DNA of 64,000 nucleotides, from assembly GCF_015070875.1 (NCBI RefSeq), contig NZ_JADDIV010000003.1:62001-126000 (forward strand). Direction: 5' to 3'. This document shows positions 25,251 through 32,272 of this stretch, one piece after another (positions within the stretch are counted from its first letter, which is position 1; every line of letters begins with the position of its first letter). The DNA comes from Ramlibacter pallidus. GTDB taxonomy: Bacteria > Pseudomonadota > Gammaproteobacteria > Burkholderiales > Burkholderiaceae_C. Below the pieces are notes generated by a model. It saw only the letters and a list, made by a program, of their open reading frames with translations, was not told the DNA's origin and did not search any database. A program made the position numbers and the translations under genes.

Positions 25251-26270
25251 TCACTTGGCCATGAAGCCGGCTTCCTTCATCAGCTCGCGGTGCTTCTGTT
25301 CGGCGGCGCCGAGCCAGGCCTGGAACTTCTCGCCGTCCATGGAGGTCTGGTTGAAGGCGCCCTTCTCCATGTATTCCTTCCACTCGGGCGTGTCGCGAAC
25401 CTTCTTCAGCAGGCCGTTGTAGTAGTCGGTCTGCTCCTTGGTCACGCCCGCGGGCATGAAGATGCCGCGCAGCATCGTGTACTCGGTCGGCACGCCGGCT
25501 TCCTTGCAGGTGGGCACGTCGCCCCACGACTGCGTGTCGGTGACCTTCGCCTTGTAGGGCATGCGGTTGGCGTCGAACACGCACAGCGCGCGCAGCTTGC
25601 CGGCGCGCCATTGCGCCACCGCCTCGGCCGGGTTGTTCACGCTGGAGTCGACGTGGCCGCCCACCAGCTGCACGGCCACCTCGCCGCCGCCCTTGAACGG
25701 CACGTAGATGAACTTGGTGCCGGTGGCCTTCTCGATGCCGACGGTGAGGATCTGGTCCTCCTGCTTGGAGCCCGTGCCGCCCATCTTCATCTTGCTCGGG
25801 CCGGCGGCCTTCACCGCATCGAAGTATTCCTTCGCGGACTTGTACGGCTTCTCGGCGTTGACCCACAGCACGAAGTTGTCCAGCGCCATCATCGACACCG
25901 GCGTCATGTCGCGCCAGTTGAAGGGCACGCCGGTCGCCATCGGCGTCGTGAACAGGTTGGAGAGCGTCACCACGATCTTGTGCGGGTCGCCCTTCGCGTT
26001 CTTCACGTCCAGGAAGCCCTCGGCACCGGCGCCGCCCGACTTGTTGACCACCACGAGCGGCTGCTTCATGAGGTTGTGCTTGACCACGATGCCCTGGATG
26101 AGGCGCGCCATCTGGTCCGCGCCTCCGCCGGTGCCGGCGGGCACCACGAATTCGACGGGCTTCGTGGGCTCCCACGCCGCGTGCGCGGCGGGGGCCGCCA
26201 GCATGGCGGCCGAAGCAAGCACGGCCGCCGCGGCGACCGTGAAACGGAACTTGAAGGTGGCTGGGGTCAT
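25251..26270 (-). CDS. tctC: Tripartite tricarboxylate transporter binding protein TctC
   Basis: This 339-aa protein has a Sec signal peptide (KFRFTVAAAAVLASAAMLA, cleavage after AHA near residue 31). The Bug landmarks are PVEFVVPAGTGGGADQMAR, VVVNKSGGAGAEGFLDVK, VPFKGGGEVAVQLVGGHV and a late WGDVPTCKEAGVPTEY. It is the first gene of tctC-tctB-tctA plus the kinase-like/BON gene. The start is at 26270; a longer open frame reaches into the promoter and over the palindrome at 26376-26389 and is rejected. The palindrome lies about 106-119 bases upstream. Confidence 0.93.
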   Translation of the reverse strand: MTPATFKFRFTVAAAAVLASAAMLAAPAAHAAWEPTKPVEFVVPAGTGGGADQMARLIQGIVVKHNLMKQPLVVVNKSGGAGAEGFLDVKNAKGDPHKIVVTLSNLFTTPMATGVPFNWRDMTPVSMMALDNFVLWVNAEKPYKSAKEYFDAVKAAGPSKMKMGGTGSKQEDQILTVGIEKATGTKFIYVPFKGGGEVAVQLVGGHVDSSVNNPAEAVAQWRAGKLRALCVFDANRMPYKAKVTDTQSWGDVPTCKEAGVPTEYTMLRGIFMPAGVTKEQTDYYNGLLKKVRDTPEWKEYMEKGAFNQTSMDGEKFQAWLGAAEQKHRELMKEAGFMAK

Positions 26271-26375
26271 GGGGTTTGTCTCCTGCGTTGAGTGTCTCGC
26301 CCGCGCCATCTGTCCGTGATGACGTTCATCGCAAGACCGCGAGCGCATGGTCCAACCAAGGGGCCCCGAACTCTC

Positions 26376-26389
26376 TTGACTGCGGTCAA
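26376..26389. promoter_or_regulatory. Second TTGACTGCGGTCAA palindrome, upstream of tctC
   Basis: It is identical to the site at 21506-21519, including flanks (TCTTGAC...GTCAATTTT). It lies in the 159-base gap between tctC and the end of the ketopantoate reductase gene, both on the minus strand. An identical 20-base block upstream of oxc and of tctC points to one regulator acting on both operons. Confidence 0.68.
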
Positions 26390-26429
26390 TTTTGCGCAAT
26401 TCAGGAGCCCTTCTAGGGTTTGTCCGGGG

Positions 26430-27443
26430 TCACGCGGGAAGCGCGTGCAGGCGCAGTTGCGCGCGCTCGCTTTCCATCGTGCGCGCGAGCAGGCGCACGA
26501 GCGCGTAGACGGTGGAGATGTGCGGCGTCGGCGTGCGCGTGAGCTGGCCGAGCTCGATCACCGCGCCGACGAGCGCGTCGATCTCCGGCGGCCGTCCCGC
26601 TTCGATGTCCTGCAGCATCGAGGTCTTGTGCCGGCCCACCTTCTCGGCGCCGGCGATGCGCTTCTCGAGCGAGACGCGGAACGAAATGCCGAGCCGCCCC
26701 GCGACTTCCTGCGCCTCGCGCATCATGTTGGCGGCCAGCTCGCGCGAGAGCGGGAAGCGGCAGATGTCTTCCAGCGTCGAATGCGCGAGCCCGCTGATCG
26801 GGTTGAAGGTCAGGTTGCCCCAGAGCTTCAGCCAGGTTTCCGCGCGGATGTCGTCCAGCACCGGCGCCTTGAAACCCGCACGCGTGAAACATTCCGACAC
26901 GCGCGTCACACGTTCACTGGTCGTTCCATCGAGTTCGCCGAGCGGAAAGCGGTCGCCTTCGATGTGGCGCACCACGCCGGGCGCGACGAGTTCGGACGCG
27001 GGGTACACCACGCAGCCGATCACGCGTGCCGGCGGGATCCAGCGCGCGAGGTCGCCTTGCGCGTCCACGCTGCGCACCACCGTACCTTCCAGTGCGCCGC
27101 CGTGGCGGTGGAAGTACCAGAAGGGAATGCCGTTCTGCATCGTGACGATGCAGGTGTCCGGACCGTACAGGGCGGGCAGCCGCGGCGCGATGTCCGCGAG
27201 CTGGTGCGCCTTCACGGCCAGGACGACCAGGTCCTGCGGACCGGCCGCCGCGTAGTCGTCGGTGCATCGCACGCCGGCGGCATGCTGTTCGCTGCCATCG
27301 GCGAGGAGGATCTTCACGCCGCCGGCGCGGATCGCCTCCAGGTTGGCGCCGCGCACGATGAAGGTGACTTCCTCGCCCGACAGCGCCAGCGTCGCACCGA
27401 CGAGGCCGCCGATGGCGCCGGCCCCGACGATGGCGACCTTCAC
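26430..27443 (-). CDS. 2-dehydropantoate 2-reductase family protein
   Basis: This 337-aa protein starts at a GTG with the NADP-binding motif KVAIVGAGAIGGLVGATLAL. VVLAVKAHQLADI and TMQNGIPFWYFHRH follow. The helical C-terminal domain has the catalytic lysine region ETWLKLWGNLTFNPISGLAHS near residue 200. It reduces ketopantoate or a related 2-oxo acid with NADPH. Many genomes of this group hold several paralogues used in catabolism, so pantothenate synthesis is not assured. The GTGA overlap with the upstream 74-aa gene fixes the start. It is divergent from a LysR gene. Confidence 0.88.
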   Translation of the reverse strand: MKVAIVGAGAIGGLVGATLALSGEEVTFIVRGANLEAIRAGGVKILLADGSEQHAAGVRCTDDYAAAGPQDLVVLAVKAHQLADIAPRLPALYGPDTCIVTMQNGIPFWYFHRHGGALEGTVVRSVDAQGDLARWIPPARVIGCVVYPASELVAPGVVRHIEGDRFPLGELDGTTSERVTRVSECFTRAGFKAPVLDDIRAETWLKLWGNLTFNPISGLAHSTLEDICRFPLSRELAANMMREAQEVAGRLGISFRVSLEKRIAGAEKVGRHKTSMLQDIEAGRPPEIDALVGAVIELGQLTRTPTPHISTVYALVRLLARTMESERAQLRLHALPA

Positions 27444-27664
27444 CGCGTGCTTTCGATCCGCGCCCGGGTGGATTCGACGGCTTCCACCAGGAAGTCGGCG
27501 TCGTACACGCGCAGCAGGTGCGGCTGTTCCTTCTCGAGGTAGGCGCGCAGGCCGGCCGCGCCGGTGCCGTACACCGCCGGGTCCCAGCTCCATTCGAGGC
27601 CCAGCTCGTCCAGCGCCGCGTGGTAGCTGTGCTGGCCCGTCGCGTTGATCTGTTGCTGCCGCAT
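27440..27664 (-). CDS. Small 74-aa protein coupled to the ketopantoate-reductase family gene
   Basis: The protein is acidic and soluble, with a conserved-looking aromatic stretch (SYHAALDELGLEWSWDP) and a C-terminal helix (DADFLVEAVESTRARIEST). I do not recognise a family. It begins at ATG 27664 and its stop overlaps the GTG start of the reductase by four bases, so the two are very likely co-translated. Coding is supported by this overlap and by the lack of another start for the reductase. Confidence 0.68.
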   Translation of the reverse strand: MRQQQINATGQHSYHAALDELGLEWSWDPAVYGTGAAGLRAYLEKEQPHLLRVYDADFLVEAVESTRARIESTR

Positions 27665-27772
27665 TGCCGCTCTCCTGGTTCGTCCGATGGGACCAATGTA
27701 GAAGGGCCGAACGATTAATGATAGTGAAAGTATTTGATGATTTCCATTCACGATGGCTTATGATCCGGCGCC

Positions 27773-28729
27773 ATGAAGAACGCGACCCTGCGGCAGCTGA
27801 AGGTGTTCGAGGCGGTGGCGCGGCACCGCAGCTTCTCGCGTGCCGCCGACGAGCTGTACCTCACGCAGCCCGCGGTGTCGACGCAGGTGCGCAAGCTGGA
27901 GGAGCACGCGGGCCTGCCGCTGTTCGAGCAGCTCGGCAAGAAGATCCACCTGACGCCCGCGGGCGCGCAGATGCTGCAGTCCAGCCGCGAGATCATCCAG
28001 AAGTTCAAGGAAGCCGAAGAGGCGATGGCCCAGTACAAGGGCGTGTCCGGCGGCCGGCTGAACGTGTCGGTGATCAGCGCGGGCGACTATTTCTTCCCGC
28101 GCCTGCTGGTCGACTTCGCGCAGCAGCACGCCGGCGTCACGCTCAACTTCGGCGTGTGCAACCGCGAGGAGCTGCTCGCGCAGCTGCACGAGAACGTGAC
28201 GGACCTGGCGGTGATGGTGCGGCCGCCGGAAGATGCGGACACCGTGGCGGAGCCGTTCGCGCCGCACCCCTACGTCATCGTCGCCGCGCCGACGCATCCG
28301 CTCGCGCGCACGCCGCGCATCCCCGTGTCACGCATCGTGCGCGACCCGTTCGTGGTGCGCGAGAAGGGCTCCGACACGTGGAACTCGATGGCGCAGGCCT
28401 TCGGGCCGCAGCTGCCGGCGGTGAACGTCGCGATGGAGATCCGCAGCACGGAAACGATCAAGCAGGCGGTGATCGCCGGCATGGGCGTGAGCTTCCTCTC
28501 GGCGCACACCATCAGCCGCGAGCTTCAATCCGGCTCGCTGGTGAAGCTGGACGTGCAGGGCTTCCCGCTGATGCTGAACTGGTACGTGGTGCACCGGCGC
28601 GCCAAGCGGCTGCCGCCGGTGGCGCAGGCGTTCAAGGACTTCCTGCTGGCGGAGGGCGCGGACCTGATCGACCAGGCCCTCGGCTTCAAGCCGCCGGCCG
28701 CACGTAAGACCGCCAGGCGCCTTCGCTGA
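27773..28729 (+). CDS. LysR-family transcriptional regulator (CbbR-like)
   Basis: This 318-aa protein has the LysR winged helix at the N-terminus (RQLKVFEAVARHRSFSRAADELYLTQPAVSTQVRKLE spans about 6-42) and the periplasmic-binding-like effector domain after residue 90. Its overall pattern is closest in my memory to the CbbR group. It is divergent from the 74-aa/reductase pair with a 108-base AT-richer gap. It ends inside the 3' end of the convergent formyltransferase-like gene, a 44-base tail overlap. It probably regulates the divergent pair. Confidence 0.9.
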   Translation: MKNATLRQLKVFEAVARHRSFSRAADELYLTQPAVSTQVRKLEEHAGLPLFEQLGKKIHLTPAGAQMLQSSREIIQKFKEAEEAMAQYKGVSGGRLNVSVISAGDYFFPRLLVDFAQQHAGVTLNFGVCNREELLAQLHENVTDLAVMVRPPEDADTVAEPFAPHPYVIVAAPTHPLARTPRIPVSRIVRDPFVVREKGSDTWNSMAQAFGPQLPAVNVAMEIRSTETIKQAVIAGMGVSFLSAHTISRELQSGSLVKLDVQGFPLMLNWYVVHRRAKRLPPVAQAFKDFLLAEGADLIDQALGFKPPAARKTARRLR

Positions 28730-29642
28730 CCAGGCCGCGCTGGCGCGCATAGTCGCCGGCGCCCATCTTGCCGCCGCCTTCGGGCCGCAGCTTCAGGATC
28801 TCGATCAGGCCGCCCTGCGCCCACACCACGATGGCGTTCTCGGTGACGCCGGCGATGTCGCCCGGCTTGTGCCCGCCGGGGACGAAGCGGCCGACCACGT
28901 GCTTGCGGCAGTCGTACACGCGCACCTTCACGCCGTCGAGCATCATCCACGCACCCGGCGCCGGGTTGCACGCGCGGATCAGGTTGTAGACCGTGTCGAC
29001 GTGGCCCGGCCAGTGGATCTCGCACTCGTCGTCGTGCATCCAGCCCTCGTAGGTGGCCTGGCGCTCGTCCTGCACGCGTTCCTCGTGGCGGCCCGCCAGC
29101 ACCATGTCGGTCGCCTCCAGCAAGGCGGAGACGCCCATGGGGAACAGCTTGTTGAAGTACAGCTCGCCCAGCGTTTCGTCGGGGCCGATGGTGCAGGCCT
29201 TCTGCAGCACCACGGGGCCTTCGTCGAGGCCGTCGGTGGGACGGAAGATCGTGACGCCGGTCTCCCGCGCGCCCAGCGCGATCGGCCAGCTGATGGAGGA
29301 GGGGCCCCGGTGGCTGGGCAGCAGCGAGGGATGGAACTGGATGGTGCCGTGCTTCGGGATGTTCACGAAGGATTGCGGCGCGAACTGCAGCACGTACGCC
29401 ATGATGCCGATGTCGGCCTGCAGCGAACGCATGGCGGCCTCGGCCTCCGGGCTGCGCAGGCTGGCGAAGCTGAACACCTGCAGGCCGAGGGCCAGCGCGT
29501 CGGCCTTCAGCGCATCCTGCCTGGCGCCGGGCTTGTCCGGCACGCAGAACACGCCGGCAATGGTGTCGCCGCGGGCGATGAAGGCTTCCAGGACGGCCTT
29601 GCCGAATTCCTGTTGTCCGATGAAGGCGATGCGGGCGATGAT
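28686..29642 (-). CDS. 10-formyl-THF hydrolase-like formyltransferase family protein without a standard start codon
   Basis: About 318 aa. The N-terminal fold has RIAFIGQQEFGKAVLEAF. The catalytic region IQFHPSLLPSHRG (His104) and TDGLDEGPVVLQ (Asp140) keep the 36-residue His-Asp spacing of the N-terminal hydrolase domain of mammalian 10-formyl-THF dehydrogenase. ATYEGWMHDDECEIHW and PGAWMMLDG also match that domain rather than tRNA formyltransferases. The usual neighbouring Asn is Gln102. There is a good ribosome site (AAGGAG) ending near 29646, but the codons after it are ATC-ATC-GCC-CGC. No ATG, GTG or TTG is nearby in frame. I place the start at an ATC (29642 or 29639); a point mutation or base error is equally possible. 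It may act on formate-level one-carbon units, which would fit the oxalate/formate genes. Confidence 0.78.
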   Translation of the reverse strand: MIARIAFIGQQEFGKAVLEAFIARGDTIAGVFCVPDKPGARQDALKADALALGLQVFSFASLRSPEAEAAMRSLQADIGIMAYVLQFAPQSFVNIPKHGTIQFHPSLLPSHRGPSSISWPIALGARETGVTIFRPTDGLDEGPVVLQKACTIGPDETLGELYFNKLFPMGVSALLEATDMVLAGRHEERVQDERQATYEGWMHDDECEIHWPGHVDTVYNLIRACNPAPGAWMMLDGVKVRVYDCRKHVVGRFVPGGHKPGDIAGVTENAIVVWAQGGLIEILKLRPEGGGKMGAGDYARQRGLVSEGAWRSYVRPAA

Positions 29643-29668
29643 GTTCTCCTTGTGTCGTCTCGTGCGCC

Positions 29669-30472
29669 TCAGCGCAGGAGGAAGTAGGCCGCGAGGCAGT
29701 ACAGCACGATGGCGAACACCTTCTTCAGCGGCTGGATGTCCATGCGGTGCGCGGTGCGCGCGCCCAGCGGCGCCAGCAGCATGCTGGCCGCCGAGATCAC
29801 GACCAGCCCCGGCAGGTACAGGTAGCCCACCGACCCGGCGGGCATCCGCGGCAGGCCCAGGCCGGCGTAGATGTAGCCGAGCGTGCCCGCCAGCGCAATG
29901 GGAAAGCCGAGCGCCGCCGACGTGCCGACCGCGTCGTGGATCTTGATGTTGCACCAGGTCATGAACGGCACCGAGACGAACGCGCCGCCCGCGCCGACCA
30001 AGGACGACAGCACGCCGATCACGCCGCCGACGCCGAAGGTGGCCGCGGCGCCGGGCAGGGTGCGCGAGGGCTTGGGCTTGCGGTTCAGGAACATCTGCGT
30101 CGCCGAGAACGCCACGAAGATGGCGAACAGCACGCCCAGCAGCTTGCCGGGCAGCGCATGCGCGATCTGCGCGCCGAGCACGGAGCCCACGAGGATGCCG
30201 GGCGCCAGGACCTTCACCACCGGCCACAGCACCGCGCCGCGCTTCTGGTGCGCGCGGACCGAGGACATCGAGGTGAACACGATGGTCGCCAGCGAAGTCG
30301 CCACGGCCATCTTGACAGAGTAGTCCGCCGGGTAGCCCCTGGCTTCCAGGATCATGTTGACGAACGGCACCATGATCATGCCGCCGCCGATACCCAGCAG
30401 GCCTGCCAGGAAGCCGGTGCAGGTGCCGATCAGGGCGAGCTGGAGGATCAGGAGCGGGTCGAGAAGGGGCAT
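29669..30472 (-). CDS. TauE/SafE-family membrane transporter
   Basis: This 267-aa protein has about eight hydrophobic segments. The family's duplicated glycine motif appears near the N-terminus (GFLAGLLGIGGGMIMVP) and again in the middle (GVLSSLVGAGGAFVSVP). The family exports sulfite, sulfonates or other small organic anions. The start at 30472 is preferred by length; 30496 would add eight residues. It lies 26 bases upstream of the formyltransferase-like gene, which suggests a two-gene transcript. Confidence 0.87.
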   Translation of the reverse strand: MPLLDPLLILQLALIGTCTGFLAGLLGIGGGMIMVPFVNMILEARGYPADYSVKMAVATSLATIVFTSMSSVRAHQKRGAVLWPVVKVLAPGILVGSVLGAQIAHALPGKLLGVLFAIFVAFSATQMFLNRKPKPSRTLPGAAATFGVGGVIGVLSSLVGAGGAFVSVPFMTWCNIKIHDAVGTSAALGFPIALAGTLGYIYAGLGLPRMPAGSVGYLYLPGLVVISAASMLLAPLGARTAHRMDIQPLKKVFAIVLYCLAAYFLLR

Positions 30473-30528
30473 GCGGGTGCGCGGGAAACCCGGCATTGTC
30501 GCAGGCGTGTGCGCTGTCGTTCAGGGCC

Positions 30529-30817
30529 GTCGCGGCAGGCGGGGTGCGGTGCAGGCCCGCGGCGCGCCGCCCTCCACTTCGCTTACGCTTCACTCCGGGT
30601 GCGCTGGAAGGCTGTTCCCGGCGGCGATCCGGCACAACTCACTGCGAGTTTGCCGCGTGCGGCAAACTCTCCGTTCAATCAAAGTGCCGGAAAAATGTGC
30701 ACAGTCGCAGCTCTCGATACGCGCTACGCGCTCTCGTAGACCTGCTTCGCCGCCGGGAACAGCCTTCCAGCCGACGCCCCTGACTGCGGGCCTGCACCGC
30801 ACCCCGCCTGCCGCGAC
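30529..30817. repeat. 289-bp palindromic element, copy A, with 32-bp perfect terminal inverted repeats
   Basis: The left end GTCGCGGCAGGCGGGGTGCG continues identically for 32 bases when compared with the reverse complement of the right end. Inside, a second inverted pair (GCTGGAAGGCTGTTCCCGGC plus GGCGA) flanks a core with a perfect GAGTTTGCCGC/GCGGCAAACTC hairpin. A second copy in opposite orientation is at 56921-57207. No transposase is present, so it resembles a MITE or a structured non-coding element. The three bases that differ between copies in the terminal repeats (positions 15, 17 and 25) change on both ends together. It sits upstream of the TauE gene. Confidence 0.8.
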
Positions 30818-30917
30818 GTGGACGCCGTCGTCAGTGCGCCCTGCGCCGCGCGTGCGACGGCGCCTTCCGCTAGCGGCACAAGGATTCCGCGGAATAACAT
30901 GCAGCGGGATCCCACTT

Positions 30918-30950
30918 GTGCAAAAGCCGGGCTTTGCCCGGCTTTTGCAC
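30918..30950. terminator. Strong hairpin, possible terminator
   Basis: GTGCAAAAGCCGGGC pairs perfectly with GCCCGGCTTTTGCAC across a TTT loop, a 15-bp stem with A/T-rich feet. It lies downstream of the 6S RNA prediction, beyond another hairpin. It may be a second, backup terminator for minus-strand transcripts. Confidence 0.55.
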
Positions 30951-30963
30951 ACTGACTAGCCAC

Positions 30964-30997
30964 CACCCAGAAAAGTCGCTTGCGACTTTTCTGGGTG
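30964..30997 (-). terminator. ssrS: Terminator-like hairpin after the 6S RNA
   Basis: CACCCAGAAAAGTCGC pairs with GCGACTTTTCTGGGTG around two bases, a perfect 16-bp stem. It begins about 10 bases past the predicted 3' end of the 6S RNA on the minus strand. No downstream T tract is present. Confidence 0.55.
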
Positions 30998-31004
30998 AAT
31001 CGTA

Positions 31005-31181
31005 TTGGTGTCTGTAGTGCCACCGGACCCGCATCCTGAACCGGAGTTCAGGTGGGCGAGGTCAGCTTCGGCGTTGGGATCATCTGACGCGAGACGTTCA
31101 CGCTCACCGAGCGATGTTCCAAGCCCTTGCTCAAAGAGCATTGGTTCAAGGAAATATAAAGCCCGATACGCACTGCAGACG
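31005..31181 (-). ncRNA. ssrS: 6S RNA (predicted)
   Basis: The prediction rests on position and fold. It lies on the same strand downstream of zapA, the conserved place of ssrS in gamma- and betaproteobacteria. On the minus strand the ends pair as GTCTGCAGTGC with GCACTACAGAC (one mismatch), the closing stem. The 5' bubble strand reads GGGCTTTATATTTCC, similar to the E. coli bubble. The 3' side carries the small hairpin CCTGAAC-TCCG-GTTCAGG where E. coli has CTTGAACC-AAG-GGTTCAAG. A TAGAAT -10 box lies about 6-7 bases before the first paired base. Length is near 177 nt, normal for 6S, which binds sigma70 RNA polymerase in stationary phase. Ends are estimates. Confidence 0.75.
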
Positions 31182-31342
31182 AGGTCATTCTAGGACGCAA
31201 AAACGCCGCGTGGGGCAAAGGCCCGGTGAAGCCATGAAATCCTTCCGGAATTGACAACGCCGGACAAAGCTCAACTGTGCGCGCGGCGGATTTTCCCGGA
31301 TGGCGCACAGCGCGCAGCGAAGCTGCACATTCGGCGAACCGG

Positions 31343-31687
31343 CTAGAGCAGGCGCCCGTCTTCGCCCAGCGCCTGGTCCAGGCGCGTCAGGAGCTGCGCG
31401 AGGCGCACGTCGTCGGCGAGGTTGCGCATGCCGGTCAGCGTGCCGTCGTCCTTCGCGAAGCCCGCGGCATGCAGCGCCTGCGCCGGCGCGCGGTCGGCGA
31501 CGTCGAAGGCGAGGTTCAGCGCGGCCAGCACCGCGATGCGGTCGCGGGCCTTCACCTTGCCGGCGTCGCGGATCCTGCACATCGCGGTGTCGACCTTTTC
31601 CACCGCTTCGAGCAGGCGCTGTTCGCCGCCTTCCGGGCAACCGAGCAGGTAGCTCTGGCCCATGATCTGGACTTCGAGCTGCTTCAT
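31343..31687 (-). CDS. zapA: Cell division protein ZapA
   Basis: This 114-aa protein has the ZapA pattern: a beta-hairpin start (KQLEVQIMGQSYLLGCPEGGEQRLLEAV spans 2-29), then RDAGKVKARDRIAVLAALNLAFDV, and a C-terminal coiled-coil region. ZapA crosslinks FtsZ filaments at the division ring. Its start overlaps the stop of the upstream zapB-like gene by four bases. The 6S RNA follows downstream, as in related genomes. Confidence 0.92.
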   Translation of the reverse strand: MKQLEVQIMGQSYLLGCPEGGEQRLLEAVEKVDTAMCRIRDAGKVKARDRIAVLAALNLAFDVADRAPAQALHAAGFAKDDGTLTGMRNLADDVRLAQLLTRLDQALGEDGRLL

Positions 31688-31896
31688 GCGGGGGTGTTGA
31701 GGTCGGGAAGGCGTTCGAGCAGGGCGTCGACGCGGGCGCGGGCGGCGGACAGGCGCGACTTGAGGGAGTCGCGTTCCTGCGTGAGCAGATCCACCTGTTC
31801 GGCGAGCAGCGCGTTGGTGCGCTGCAGCTCCTCGTAGCGAACGAGCAGGCGCTCGACGCGTTCGACGAGGGGGTCGATCTGGGAGCCACTGGCCAT
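31684..31896 (-). CDS. ZapB-like coiled-coil cell division protein
   Basis: This 70-aa protein is almost wholly coiled coil (LVERVERLLVRYEELQRTNA and LLAEQVDLLTQERDSLKSRL, with leucine/hydrophobic heptads) and ends in a short Pro-containing tail. It sits directly before zapA with an ATGA overlap. Small coiled-coil proteins before zapA in betaproteobacteria are usually annotated as TIGR02449/ZapB-like. A role at the division ring is inferred from this linkage. Confidence 0.8.
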   Translation of the reverse strand: MASGSQIDPLVERVERLLVRYEELQRTNALLAEQVDLLTQERDSLKSRLSAARARVDALLERLPDLNTPA

Positions 31897-31939
31897 GCGG
31901 GAATTGTAGGGTTATGTTTCCAGCCCGGCCTTAGAATCG

Positions 31940-32180
31940 CGCCGTTGGTGCTCGCGGTGTGGTTCGCATGCCGCAGTTCAACGGGAAGCAGGGCGCCGCC
32001 CGTGCACGCGTTCACGCGCTGCCCGCCGGCCAACCTGCGCTGCCCCCGCAACGGTAAGCGGAAGTTGGTGGTGTGCAAACGCTGCCGACGCTTTCATCAT
32101 CACAGCCACTGGGGCCGCCTGAAACAGCGGTCCTGGGAAGGCGATGGAAGTCCTTCCGCCAGCCCGGATACCGGCCAACG
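31940..32180 (+). ncRNA. Cobalamin (AdoCbl-type) riboswitch
   Basis: The core GCTGCCCCCGCAACGGTAAG near 32038-32060 and the B12 box CAGCCCGGATACCGGCC near 32160-32176 are both close to consensus. GGTGCTCGCGG and AACGGGAAGCAGG upstream fit the P3-P6 region, and CAGCCACTGGGG plus CTGGGAAGGCG fit later stems. It leads directly to the TonB-receptor gene, so B12 should repress the receptor and the transport genes behind it. Confidence 0.93.
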
Positions 32181-32185
32181 AGGTG

Positions 32186-32212
32186 GTGCGCGCGCTCCGG
32201 CGCGCGCACTTT
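32186..32212 (+). terminator. Expression-platform hairpin of the cobalamin riboswitch
   Basis: GTGCGCGCG pairs with CGCGCGCAC across a six-base loop and is followed by TTTG, immediately after the B12 box. A second hairpin (CGCCGGC-GGGGAA-GCCGGCG, 32224-32243) follows before the receptor start. Either could end transcription when B12 is bound. The T tract is short, so control of translation is an alternative. Confidence 0.5.
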
Positions 32213-32272
32213 GTCGCCCATATCGCCGGCGGGGAAGCCGGCGCGGGCCACGTGCTTTTCGGTTCCCTTCCA

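Noticed and set aside
26271..26399. N-terminal extension of tctC to 26399
   Set aside because: It would translate over the shared palindrome and place the signal peptide 43 residues inside the protein.
30956..31141. 61-codon minus-strand frame beginning MLFEQGLGTS
   Set aside because: It lies inside the predicted 6S RNA and its terminator hairpin, and has no ribosome site or homology.
32144..32272. N-terminal extension of the TonB receptor from an ATG at 32144
   Set aside because: That ATG and the next 40 codons lie in the riboswitch aptamer and its terminator. The signal peptide begins properly at 32273.
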